Assembly: GCA_016212885.1 (NCBI GenBank)
Contig: JACRDO010000121.1
Location: forward strand, 1 to 64,000
DNA: 64,000 nucleotides
Direction of reading: 5' to 3'
From: Elusimicrobiota bacterium
GTDB taxonomy: Bacteria > Elusimicrobiota > Elusimicrobia > UBA1565
The position numbers were made by a program, and so were the translations under genes. This document shows, in pieces, positions 1 through 13,000 of the stretch. Below the pieces are notes generated by a model. That model saw nothing but the letters and a program-made list of their open reading frames with translations, did no database searches and was not told the origin of the DNA. Numbering within the stretch: position 1 is the stretch's first letter; every line of letters begins with the position of its first letter.

Positions 1-360
1 CGACTCGGTGACCACGGTCAAGATAGCCGACCTGAACGTGACGACGGGGAAGATCAATGACGGGGCGATCGTGACGGCGAAGCTGGGAGCGGACTCGGTA
101 ATCGGCGCCAAGATTCTCAACAACACGATCACCGGGGTCAAGTTCCAGGACGGCTCTATCGTTACGGCCAAGCTGGGGTCCGACTCGGTGACCACGGTCA
201 AGATAGCCGACCTGAACGTGACGACGGGGAAGATCAATGACGGGGCGATCGTGACGGCGAAGCTGGGAGCGGACTCGGTGACCGGAGCGAAGATTCTCGA
301 CGGCGCGATCACCGGGGTCAAGTTCCAGGACGGCTCTATCGTTACGGCCAAGCTGGGGTC
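1..360 (+). repeat. Tandem 180-bp direct repeat (1-180 and 181-360) with a further degenerate partial copy after 361
   Basis: Direct comparison: 1-60 equals 181-240 exactly; about 8 mismatches over the 180 bp. Confidence 0.9.
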
Positions 361-1003
361 CGACTCGGTGACCGGAGCGAAGATTCTCGATGGCGCGATC
401 ACCGGCGCCAAGCTCCAGGACGGCTCAATCGTGACCGCCAAGCTGGCCAGCGACGCGGTAACCGGCGTGAAGATAGCAGACGGCGCGGTGGCGACGGCCA
501 AGCTGGGGTCCGACTCGGTGACCACGGTCAAGATAGCCGACTTGAACGTGACCACGGCAAAGCTCGCGAACCTGAGCGTCACGGCCGCCAAGATCGCAGC
601 CCTCACGATCGACTCCAGCAAGCTCGCAGCCAACTCAGTGGACAACGAGAAGATCGCCGCCAACGTCGTGGATACCGGCAAGCTCAGGGATGACTCGGTC
701 ATTACCAGCAAGCTCCTCAACCTCAACGTGACCGGCGCCAAGCTGGCGGACTTGAGCGTCACGGCCGCCAAAGTCGCCGCCAATATCATCGACTCCACGA
801 AATTGGCTGCCGTATTCTTCGACATCAAGACAAAGACGCAGTTCGATGGATCAATACCATCCATTGGGCAAGCGGCTCTATGTTCGGATTGCTCTCAGCC
901 CTACACGCTCTGCATCGGGACGGCTGCGGTCGTTTGCGGTTATGCGCGCGTCCAGTCCGGGGTGGTAGACACAACGAAGCGAGGATGCGGGACGAACGAA
1001 TAA
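2..1003 (+). CDS. Decapeptide-repeat surface/fibre-like protein, 5' truncated by window edge
   Basis: Open frame from window start; ~10-residue repeats of the form D-x-[SAN]-[VI]-T-x-x-K-[IL]-x; stop at 1003. Confidence 0.75.
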   Translation, partial: DSVTTVKIADLNVTTGKINDGAIVTAKLGADSVIGAKILNNTITGVKFQDGSIVTAKLGSDSVTTVKIADLNVTTGKINDGAIVTAKLGADSVTGAKILDGAITGVKFQDGSIVTAKLGSDSVTGAKILDGAITGAKLQDGSIVTAKLASDAVTGVKIADGAVATAKLGSDSVTTVKIADLNVTTAKLANLSVTAAKIAALTIDSSKLAANSVDNEKIAANVVDTGKLRDDSVITSKLLNLNVTGAKLADLSVTAAKVAANIIDSTKLAAVFFDIKTKTQFDGSIPSIGQAALCSDCSQPYTLCIGTAAVVCGYARVQSGVVDTTKRGCGTNE

Positions 1004-1039
1004 AATATTGATTGTAAGGAGAAGCTGGTTGAAGTTCAA

Positions 1040-4000
1040 ATGAGTCGAAGAAGAGCCAAAGTCGCTGGGGTCCTTAGCGCCGCCCTTTTGGCTGCCGCAG
1101 CCTTGGAAGTCCAGGCAGCGGTGCCCAAGAGCGGAGCGGCTGCGGACATCACGATGGACCTCTTGACCGGACAGGCTGGCAGCGTGGGCTTGAGCGGCGG
1201 CGCAATCACGGTCTCCGGCGCCTTGGGCCAAGCGGCTCATATTGAGTCCGCATCCGGCGGCACCCGGATCCGAAGCGGATATTTTGCGCAGGTGATCGGC
1301 GGGAGCGGACCGGTAACCGGGGTCACAACTCCGGTCATCGATTCCTACATCAATAATTTGTCCGCAATCCAGGGGACCGCGGCGGCCTTCGGCGGGCTCG
1401 CGGTAAGCACCGTTTCTGTGGCTGTCCAGCGCCTGTCCGACAATCTGTATTGGGACGGATCGGGGTTCACTCAAAGCGCCGCCCAGTTCTTCGAGGCGGC
1501 GTTTGCCGGGGCATCGTCGGGCACGTGGAGCTACTCTGCCGGTCCGCTTGCCTCGGCTCTCACGAACGGCGCCAGCTACCAGATTCAGAGCCAGGTGCGG
1601 GATTCCCTTGGGAAAACGCAGTGGCCGGTTTACCCATCGACGTTCACCTTTGACAACATCGCTCCGGTCTCCGGGTCATCGGCTCCGGCCCCGGGCCGGG
1701 CGTATCCATCGCTGACGGCTCTCGCCGGCACGGCGAGCGACGCGGCAAGCCCTATCCAGTCGGCGGTGGTGTCCATCCGGAGAGAGGAGGACGGCAAGTT
1801 CTTCAACGGCGTAGATTTCCTCAATGCCGGCGGGACCTGGCTTGCCGTCACTCAGCTCTTCACCTCCTCTTGGGTCTACACGAACGGGAGCCTGGTCTTC
1901 GCCGATCAAAAGCATTACGTCGTCACATCCAGCGCCACGGACGCGGCGGGCAATGTCCAGAGTTCCTCCGCCCCGGCGCGGATGCTCTTTGATACGACCC
2001 CGCCGGTCTCCGGTGCGGCGGTGCCGGCAAACGGCCTGACTTATGCCGAAAACACGGCCATCGCCGGCACGTCCTCGGACCCGGGCTTCACCACAGCCAT
2101 CGACGGGACAGGGTCCGGGGTATACCCCACGCTGGGTTGGCACGCGGGCAAGGCGGAGCTGCTGGTCTTCCGCGACACCGAGCCTTTCATTTCCAACCCT
2201 GGCCCCATCGCCTACGCAGGGTGGGACGCAACGGGCTATTTCTGGAACGGCTCCACCTGGACCCCGGCTTCCGGAGGCCCGGTCTGGGTGCAGGCTCCTT
2301 TCATGGATGCCTTGGGGAATTGGCAGTACACAGGCCTGGCCTGCCCGGTTCCGAATCCGACCAACCTGCCCTGCTGGATGCGGGGCCAGCCGCACGTGGT
2401 CTGGTCCAGAGCCGTGGATAACGCCGGGAACATCCAGTCGGTGGTCTCCGCCGGCGCCAAGCACAACATCGCGGCCCCGGCCGTGAGCTTCGGCTTGAGC
2501 GTGAGCGCGGATCCGGCGCAGGCCGGGACAACCGTGGACCTCACCGTGGAGGCCAAGGACGACATCGGCGCGCGCGCCATGGGCTACAACGGGACCGTCA
2601 GGTTTTACGCGGACCCGGGAGCCGGGCCGGAGAGCATGGGGGACGGACTCCCGTCCGAATACACCTTCCTCCAGGCGGACAACGGCATCAAGACAATCAC
2701 CTCCCAGATGCAATTGCGCAAGGCGGGCGTTCGCGCCTTGCGTGTGGAAGACAAGACCAATGCGGCCATTTTTGGGACACTCAACGCCAATGTGAACCCC
2801 GCTCCGGCCGCCAAGCTGAGGGTCCTCATGCCCGGCGAGACGCGCGCGGCCGGCTCCGCAATCAGCCGCACCGGAACGCCTTTGACGCAGACCGCGGGCA
2901 GCGTGCTGGCGGTGACGGTGGACCTGGCCGACGCTTATTGGAACCTGACCTTGGGGACTTCCCAACAGGTGCGCTTGTTCGCGGACGACCCCTACGCGGT
3001 CCTGCCCCCGGATCAGGTCATCGTGGGTTCCGCGGCCCTGAACGCAACCCTCAAGCGCGCCGGCTCCACGCTCATACGTGCGGAGATGGTCAGCGACCCG
3101 CCTGCCTGGGGCCCGACCCTCTCCAAGGACACGGGCACGGCTCTCAGCGTCTTCTCCGGCATGCCTTCAAAGCTCCTGCTGAAGCTCCCCGGAGAGAGTT
3201 TCAAGCCCGGCTCCCCTACCGGCAAGTCCGGGACACCTGCCCCTGCCGCGGCAGGACAGAGTTATTCCGTGGTCGCTGGAGTGACGGACGACTACTACAA
3301 TCTGGTCGTGGGGCGGGTGGCGGAGGTCCAGATCCTCACACCCAACGACCCCTTCTCCCCGTCGGTCTCGACGGCCGCGATGAACACGGGTACGGGCTAC
3401 ACTTCAGCGATCCTCGTGGACCTTCGCAACGCGGCCACGGGCCATTATCTGACGGCCACGGACTATGACGGCTCGGGACTTCTGGATTCGATCTCATCGA
3501 CGTTCACGGTCAATGCCGCCCCTCCGATGGGCCTGCAGGTCCTGCTGCCCGGCCAGAGCGCGGCGCCCGGGTCCGGGAATTACCCCTTGGGTGGGGTCAC
3601 GGGCTCCGTCTCCACCCGGACAGCGGGGGCGCCGTTCAACGTCGTGGTCAATCTTGTGGACCGGTACATGAACAGATGTCCCGGAAGCCTGCCGCAGTTC
3701 TACGTCGCGACTTCTGATGATTTCGACATCGACTCTTCCACCCTGCCGCTGGTGAATGGTTCGCAGACGGTCCAGGTGAACCTGGTGAGCAAAACCGCGA
3801 ACGCGGCGGTCGGCGCTTATCCCGAGGACCAGGTCTCCAACCGCGTCTGCACCGGGAACGCCTCTCCTTTCATCTGCCGCGCAGACTCGCCCGCGGCGAT
3901 CCCGCAGCCGTTCAAAGTGTACGCTTCGGCGGCTTCCAAGCTCCAGGTGCTCCTGCCGGGCGAGACGGCTGTCCAGGGAAAATGCGACGTGTCCCCGGGT

Positions 4001-7000
4001 GTGGTATGCAAATTCAACGTTTCAGTGGACACGGCCGGCAAATCTGGCGCACCCGTCTCCAGGTTGATTCAGACGGCGTTCCAAGCCACCGTGAACCTGG
4101 TGGACGACTATTTCAACCTCGCGACCGAGAGGGTCGGCGCGGCTCAGGACACCAACCCGCCGGCAGTGATGCCGGAAGTCCAGGTGTCCCTGCTGGATGA
4201 CTCCCTTGCTTCCGCGCCTGCGGCGCAAGCCCTCTCGCTGGGCAGCCGCGCGTTCACCCTCGCTCCCTTGACCGCGCTTTCGACCTACACCGTTTCGGCA
4301 GCCACCACCGTAGCCTCTGCGGCGACCTACCTGTCCGGAAACTCGGCGGACATGCGCGTCTATCCCGGCCCGGCGCATCACCTGCACTTCGGCGGCCTGC
4401 CGGGGTCCCCGACAGCGGGGGTCACGTTCTCCTACGCCCTGTCGGCGCACGATCAATTCCACAACCTGCTTTCGACGGGCCCGAACGTCTACGTCGGCGC
4501 GGTCGCGCTGTCGGCCGAGGCCTTCGGTCCGCCGCAGGGCCCCGTCTTCATCCCGCCCAGCTTCAGCTTCACGACGCTGGATGCGGGCGTGAAGGCCATG
4601 ACGGACTCCGTGATTCTGAAGAAGGCCGGCAGCCGGTGGCTCAAGGCCGAGCAGGCGGACAACCCATCGATCAACACCGAGGTCACCGGCTATTCGACGC
4701 GGCCGAGCATCGAAGTCGTGCCTGCGGTCCCCGTCAGCGCCGCGGTCTTGCCCGGGCCTGCGGGCCAGACCGTCACTGTCCGCGCGGGCTCTTTGCTGGC
4801 GCCGGGCTTCCAGGAGTTCTCCGGGCAGGTCTCGGACGCGTTCGGCAATACCGTCATCGTCGGAGCCACGGTCTACGTCCAGGTCGCGGGGGTTTCCGGC
4901 TCGACCGGGTCCTTGGCTTACAACCCGGGCTCAGGCTGGGTGCAACTCGGCGCCTCCACCCAGATGGTGACGGACGCCAAGGGCCGGATCGGCTACAACG
5001 GGGACGCGGACAATACGAATCCGCCCTTGGCCTACTTCATTTCAGTAAAGTCCGGGGACTTCGCCCGAGTCTGGATCGGCACCATGGCCGCGCCGGCGGA
5101 CATCGCGCCGTTCATCAGCGTTGATCGGAACCTCTCCGCTGTTCTGGTCTCCACCGGCGGGACACCGAGCCAAGTGGTGGTCGTTTCGAGCACGCCTCAG
5201 GCCGCGGTAAGCAGCGGCCTTGGCGGAGGCGGGGCCTTCGTGGTCGAGCGCAGGGACGATTTCAGCAATCCGACGGACTTGGGGGCGACGACCATCAACC
5301 TCAGCCTGCCCCCCGGGGAGCTCGCGGCGCACGCTGCTGCAGGATACGTTTCGGGAACCGACTTCGGGTTCGTTGACCCCTCGGCCGCCTATCCTATCAC
5401 CTCAATCAACATCCTTGACGGGCTGACGCAGGCGGGCTTGCGCTATCGCGACAAGATGTCCTCCTATGCCGGAACAAGCCCAGCGCAGAACCGCGGCGAC
5501 GGCGGCAGGCCCGGGCGATGGACCTTGCAGATCATCCCTGGGGCCCCAAGCGTCAGCTCCGCGACCGCCCTGATGCAGCTCGATCCGGAAGCTCCGGCCA
5601 AGCTGGGCTTCGGGAATGCGCTCAGCACTCAGGCGGCTGGGAAAGTCCAGGACCTTGCCGGGACACTGAGGCCGTTCCGGGCCCAGCAGCAGGATCTCTT
5701 CGGCAATCCGGCCCTGTCCGCTTCGCCGGTCAATGTCGGCCTGGCCTCGGTCTCCCGCCGGCCCTCGGCCTTAAACGACTCCTTCTCGTTCTCGGTCTCC
5801 AGCGAGATCGCCGCCGGCCAGGTTCCGGTCTTCGTCAACCCTGTTTCGGTTGTGGCGATTCCGCCACTCATGTCCGAAACCACGTTCTATTATCTCGACA
5901 CAATGGCTTCCTCGTCCTATCCGCCTGTGGAGCCGAACCGTCCGGTCATCGGCATCTCGGACCTGGCCAGCGTGCTGACCTCCAGGGCCCAGGCCGTGAA
6001 CATCCTGCCGGACTACATCGAGCGCATCGTGGTCCTGCCTCTAGCGGACTCGGCCCTGCAAGCGGGCGCGGCCAGCCAACCCGAGACGCTCCAGCTCCAT
6101 GACCGGTTCGGCAACGCCTCAGCGGTCCTGCCCGGGCAGGAGGATCCGGGGAAGAATTACGCCGAATTCAACCTGACCTCGAACTCCCCGGGGAACCGGC
6201 GATTCTCCAGCCCAGGCCCCGACGCCTTTGTCCTATCGACCGGCGCGGCGCGCATCGGGACAGGCGCGAGCTCCGCGACCTTCCATGTGATGGACGACAT
6301 CCTTTCGAGCGCAACGTGGACCCTGATGGGAAACAGCGTCATTGACAGGGGATGGGCAGTTGTGACGGCGACCTACAGCGTGCGTTCGGTGAGCTCCGGG
6401 ATCACCTTCCCCAACATCCTGAAGGTGCCATCGCTCCCCGCCATCTCCGGCACCGCGCAGGCTTTCGGAGCGGAAGTCAGCTCTGTCCGCCTCTATATCC
6501 GCAGGCTCGCGGACGGCCAATATTGGAATGGGTCATCCTGGCAGGCTTCTGCCGTATTCAATGCAGCGGCCTTCTCTGGCTTTTCCTCGGGAACGTGGAG
6601 CTACTCGGGCCTCTCAGCCGGGGCTCTCACGAACGGCGCTTCGTACCAGATCGAGAGCGAGGCTCGGGATACAGGGTCCCGCACACAGTTGACGCCAAGC
6701 GCCTATGCCTTTGTCTACGACACCCGCCTGCCCGCGGCCGCGATCCTCCTGCCCGTCAACGGCGCCTTCTACGGCAGCCTGCCGATGATCTCAGGGACCG
6801 GCGCGGACGCCGTGAACGTGTCCACGGTATCGCTGAGCGTGCAGGATACCAGCGCCGGCGGGTCCGACAACTGCTACAGCCCGGCCGCGAACAGCTTCAT
6901 CGCGGCCTGCCCGGGCTGGTTCGCCGCTCAGGGCTCGACCGCCGCGTGGAGCTACGGCTTTTCGGCCCCGCCGTGGACCAACGGGCGCCGGTACGCGGCG

Positions 7001-10000
7001 TTCGCGCGGGCAACGGACGTGATCGGCCAGGTCTCGCTCGTTTCGACCAGGGCCTTCGGCTTCGACACCTCCGCGCCCGTCCTCTACGTCGCGGCGCCGG
7101 CCGGCGGGACCATTGTCGCCGGCCTGCCCTGGATCAGCGGCACGGCCTGGGACTTCTCGGGCATGAATCCGATCGAGATGCGCTTCACCCGGCTGCCGGA
7201 TGGAAGGCACTGGGACTTCGTTTCCTCCACCTGGACACCCTCAACGACCCTGGCGCCGTCGGCGATCGCGGTCTTCCCAGCGGCATCCACTTGGACCTAC
7301 GTCTTGAGCGCGGCTCTGCGGGAAGCCTTGGTGTCAGGCAACGACTACGTCGCCGCCGCGCGGGGCCAGGACGTCTCGATCCCGGCGAATCCAGGGTCAC
7401 TCTATGCGAATCCTTCCACTTTCACCTACGTGGACGCCGTCGCGCCGGCCGCGGTGACTGACCTCTCCGCCGCATTCGGCGGCGCGCCCGGGCAACTGGA
7501 GCTGGCTTGGACCGCGCCTGGTGACGACGGGACCGAACTGCGCCTGTCTTCGGGCTCGATGTTTAAGATTGAATATGCCACAGCGGCGTCGGCGGCTTGG
7601 GGCACGGCGTTCGCTCAGCTCACCCTGTCCGCCGCGGGCGCGCAGGCGGGTCAGCGTCAAGACGCGAGCGTGCCGTCTCTGGCCGGCGACGCGACCTATT
7701 TCCTCAGGGTCTGGACCGTGGACGAATCCAGCAACGCTTCTTCCGCCTCCACCGCCGCATCGGCGTACATGCCGCCGATCGCGACGCGGCTCGTGCTGGC
7801 CGCTCCAGGAGAGACTTTCGTGAGCCGGACCGGGATCGCGGGGGCCCCGAGCCTGCAGGCGGTCTTCACGCCCTTCTCGGTGAGCGTCTACGCGGTCGAC
7901 CCCTCGACCACGCTGGTGCCGGGAGCCGTTGGCGCGGTCAGCTTGTCCGCGGCCAATGATCCAGGCGCGATCATCAGCCCGGCTTCGGCGCCGCTCGTCA
8001 ACGGTTCGGCAGCTTTCAGCGTAAGCTTGAGCCTGGCGCAATTGGCCATGCTGAACGCGTCGATCTCCCCGGCGGGGCTTGCGGGCGCCTCCAAGCAGGT
8101 AACGGCATTGAGCGGCGTGAGCCTTCTCGTGGATTCCGCGCAGGACATCGCCCCCGCCTCCATCCAGCAGGGCGCCGGCAATGTCGGGATGCTGAAGCTC
8201 CGTGTGCGCGCGAACGCGGGGACCGTCTCCTGGAGCGCCCTGCGCCTGAGCCTTGCCGGCTCCGGCGCCATGGCGGATGTTCGTGGTGTCTCCTTGTTCA
8301 AGGATTTCAACGGCAACGGCTCGCTGGACTCCAACGCCGATATCCTCATAGCCAGCCGCACCTCCGGAGTCGCCGGGGTCTATGACCTGCCGTTCGCCGC
8401 TCGCGCGATCTCCGTGAGCACGGAGACCTACTTCGTCGCCTTATCGCTGGCCGGGACCGCGGTCGTGGGCTCCTCCTACGGCCTGGCTGTCTCAGCCACG
8501 GGCTTTTTCACAGTCTCCGGCGGCGGCGTCGCGGCGCAGGCTCTTTACCCGATCCTCTCATCCTTGAGCTCTGTGACGTCCCCCAACAGCAGCTCCGGCG
8601 ACGCCGCGCCGCCCGTCTCGGCCGTGACCTTCCCGATGAACGGCTCCAGCCCGGACACGCTGGCCTTCCTCTCGGGAACGGCCGCGGACAACGTGGCTGT
8701 CAGCCGGGTGGATGTGGCGGTCCGGCGGAAATCGGATGGGAAATGGTGGGACGGGGCCGCATGGTCATACAGTTCGACGCCGCTCGCAAGCACGGCTTCG
8801 TACATCGTTCCGGGGTGGACGTATTTTAGCGGCCCCTCCAGCCCGAGCCTGGCTTTGGGCGGCCTCTACGAGATCCTGGCTTGGGCGAAAGATGCGGCCG
8901 GGAACTCCCAGAGCAGCGCGGCCGTTGCCTTGGTGACGATCTCCTCCTCGGCCGCGCAGGGCGATCACACCCCGCCTGTCTCCGTCATCCTCTATCCGGC
9001 CGACGCATCGGTCCTGAATTCGCTGGGAGCCTTGTCCGGGACAGCGGCCGACAACGCCGCGGTCTCCAAGGTGGAAGCGGCCCTCTTCGAGCACGGCGCC
9101 GGGCGCTGGTGGAACGGCGCGGGCTGGAGCGCCGGGGGGATGCTGCTCAACGCCGTGCCGCTGAGCAACGGGTTCTGGAGCTACGCGGGCCCCGATGCTT
9201 CCTACTTGGCCAGCGGCTCCAGCTATACCGTCTATGCCCGCGCGATGGACTCTTCTGGAAACCTCCAGAATCCGCCGGTCTGCTCCAGCTTCACCTATCA
9301 GACCGCGGCCCCCTCTGTTTCAAGCCCGACCGCGGTCGTCACCCTGCCCGCGGCGGGAGCTCTGGTGGCGACGCTTTCGCAGATTTCCGGCACGGTATCG
9401 GGCGACGCGGGCGAGATCCGCGTCCGCATCCTGAGCCTTTCGGACGGCCGCTATTGGAAAGGCTCGACGCGCGAGTGGCTGAGCGTGTTCACGGACAACT
9501 TCGCATCCTTCGGCGCAGGCTATTGGAGCTACGGGCAGGGGCCGGATGCCGCATCCCTGCTCGCGAACTCCTCCTACACAGCTTCGGTGTGGGCCAAGAA
9601 CCCGGCCGGCACTTTGATCCAGACGCCGCCGCAGACCTTGGCCGTGTTCACGTCCACCTCGGGTGTCGGCCCGCAGGACGCGACTCCGCCCTCGGCGGCC
9701 ATCCTGTCGCCGGCGGCCGGGGCCCAGACCCTCGTGAGCCTGGGGGCGATTTCCGGCACGGCTGTGGACAACGACCGGGTCAGCCAGATTTTCGTGGCGG
9801 TCAAGCGCCTTGCGGACGGCTTGTGGTGGGGGGAGGGCGCCTGGCTGGGGTCGAAGACGAGCAACCAGGGCAACGCGGCGAGCCCCGGCTCCGCGATGAC
9901 TTTGTGGAGCTACTCGGCCCTGCCGGACAGCTACCTGAGCGTCAACAGCTCCTACACGATCCTGGTCTGGGCGAGGGACGCCTCGAACAACATCTCGGCC

Positions 10001-13000
10001 ACGCCGGCGCAGCGCACCTTCGCCTTCGGCGCCGCGGTTTCGGTGGACACGGTCGCTCCGGCCGCGGTGACGGACCTGGTCGCCCGCTCTACCGAGGCGG
10101 GCATCGTGGAGCTGACCTGGAAGGCGCCGGGCGACGACGTGTCCGTCGGGACCGCGGCGCGCTACCACGTCCACTACTCGACGCTGGGGCCGCTGACGCC
10201 GTCGAACTTCTTCGGCGACGCGGCGCGGAAGGCCGACGACCAGTACGCGATGGCCCGGGCCGGCGTCTACGATGCGGCCCTGCCTCCCTTGAAAACCGCG
10301 GTCCCGGCGCCCCAGGCGCCTTCGAGCACGGAAACCCTGATTCTCTACGGCTTGGAGCCGGGCAAGGTGTACTTCTTCGCGGTGCGCGCCCAAGACAAGG
10401 CCGACAACCTCTCCCCCTATTTCAACTCGGCCTGGGCGCAGGTGCCCCTGAGCGTGGCGCCGGGAGACGGCAGCGGAACAGCCTCATGGTCTCCTTCCAG
10501 CGTGCCGGTTTGCGGGCTGGTCACCGCGACGGTGACGTTCACGATGAGCACCCATACCTTCAAGGCCGGCGGGCTCGTGGCGGCGCAGCTGCCGGATGGC
10601 TGGCCCTCTGCGCAGGTCGTCTGCTCCACCTGCCCCGCCTACCTCCGCGTGGAGAGCACGAGCGCGGCGTCTCTTCAGCCCGTGCTCCTTCCGGAGCTGG
10701 GCGAGCGCTGGGCCGGCGCGGTCGTTTCGGCCGGGCAGCTCATGGGAAGCGAAGAGGTGAAGCTCGCCTTCGACCGGCTCTCCGTGCCGCGGACCGTGCA
10801 GTCGAACATCTCGGTCTTAGTCCGCTCGCGGGCGTCCTGGAGCGGAGAGGCGAAGCTGACCGCCTCGCCTGCGCGGGTGCATCAGATCGTAGGCCCGGCC
10901 CAGGCGGTCCGCTTCTCGGACCAGAGCCTGCTGGTCCTGGGGCCCTACCAGGCCTCCGCCGCGCAGGCCCTGGTCGGCATCGACGCGTGCGGAAACCCCT
11001 CCGCGCCGGCTTTGGAGAAGAGCGTCACGCTCGAGGCGCAGGCCGGGGCGCAGTTCGCGCTGGAGCCGAACTTCGCGACTCCCTTAGCCAGCCTGGTTGT
11101 GCCTCTCTCTGCCGCGTCGAGCTCCGCGTTCTACTACCGCAACTCCACGGCGGGCGATCAGACGATGTCCGCGGCCTACTTCGACTTCGCGGATCTCTCG
11201 TCTACGCGGCGCGCGCTGCGTCCTGTCCGCGTCGTCGGCAGCGCGGTAGGGTTCGTCCCCGGAAGCCTGAAAGTGAGCACGGCCTCCTTCGTGCCGCCGC
11301 GGACCACGGCCGCGATCACGCCGGACGGCGACGGCACGGCGGACCGGGCGTATTTCTCCTTCATCCCGCTGGATCTCTCCGCGCAGTGGAGGCTCACGCT
11401 CTCGACCACGAACGACTTCAGCACGCTCTGGCGCCAGTTCACCGGCACTGGAGAGCCGGGACGGACCCTCGTCTGGGATGGGACGGACATCAACGGCCGG
11501 ATCCGTCCGGGAACATACCACGCCAAACTGGAGGCCTCGGGCGGAGCGTGGGTCGACACGACGACGCTGTCGGTGGAGGTAGCGGCTGTAGGCATCTCGG
11601 GCAAGGTCAAGCTGGCGGAAGTCCTGCTCTCCTCGGGCGCGAAGATCTCCCTCAGCGGACCGCTCTATTCCAGGCGGGAGATCTCGGATTCCTCCGGAAA
11701 CTTCGCGTTCTACGGTCTGCGCGCGGGCGCCACCTATTATGTGAGCGGGGAGTACTACGACCCTTCGAGCGGACGGATGGCCTACTCCACGATGACTCTG
11801 AGCGCACCGGCGGAGGCCGACCTCGCGCTCTCCCTCTCGCCGCGCATCCGGGTCGCCGCCCGTCTGCCCATGCCCGCGGCCTCGGAGCTCTGGGGATCCT
11901 TGCGCCTGAAGAACCTGGCCTTCACCAGGCAGTCGCAGGGCCGCCTGCATTTCGCGGCGGGCTCGCTCGGCTCCGACGACGGCGCCGCGGCCTACGGCGG
12001 GACCCCGAGCTCCTGGACGGTCTTGGATGTCCAGCCGGACACCTATGTGGTCACCATGGAGCTGACCGGGTACGAGAGCCTGGTTTCCACGCGCATCCTC
12101 TCCGCCGGGACCTTGCTGGATCTGACCCCTGTTTTCGCGCGGAAGGCGAACGTCTACGGCATAGTCCAGCTGCCCGAGGTCCAAGACCAAGGCGTCGCGG
12201 TCTCGATCGAGGCGCGGCGCTCGGGGGCGGAGGCGGCGGCGGCCTCGGCGAGCCTGTATCTGCCCGGGAAGAGCGACGCGGGCAAAATTCCCGCCTCCGA
12301 CGGCGTCTTCACCCTGGCCGGCTTAGACCCCGGAACCTACACCGTGACGGGGCGAGCGATCGGGTTCGAGGACTCAGCCTACGGCCCGATCGAGGTCTTG
12401 GGCGAGGACGTGGGCTCTCTGCAGTGGCCGGCCTTCTCCTTGCCCGTCTTCACCTACGGCGGGATCATCACCGGGACGGTCACGGTGCAGGGCGACACGC
12501 TCGCGCGCGGGCCCTACAGCCTCGTGGTCAACGCGTGGAACCAGCGCACCTTCGCCAGCAGCTTCATCCGGGTCGCCTTCTCTCCGTCGAACGCCTTCTC
12601 GAGCGCGCCATACCGCTTGTCCGGACTCGCCAACGGCGAATACCGCCTCATGACCTCCCTAACCGGCTTCGAGCAGGTCTATGAGGCGGGCGGCGTCGGC
12701 GTTTCCACCGTTTCCGTGAGCGGGAGCGGCGGCGCGGCCTCGAAGGACCTTCTGCTGAGGCAGTCCTCCGGCCGGGTCAAGTTCACCTTCAAGCTGCCGG
12801 CCGGCTATGCGGATTATGATGCGGTTTCCTTCACCCTGCAAGGGGAAGGGGTTTCCATCTCCACAAGCCCCTCCGCAGCGTCCTGGACGAGCGCGGCGAC
12901 TCTCGGGACCGGCATCTACCGGCTCAGCGCCATCTATCGCCGGGCCGGAGCCACTGCGGATGCGACGCTGCCGATGGTGAGCGGACAGACGAGCGAAGCG

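Noticed and set aside
1-1000. CRISPR array or phage tail-fibre locus
   Set aside because: Repeats are in-frame coding repeats with no spacer structure, and no phage genes are nearby
8881-12684. 1267-aa alternate-frame ORF inside the giant surface protein
   Set aside because: Arg/Gly-rich out-of-frame translation of a coherent repeat protein
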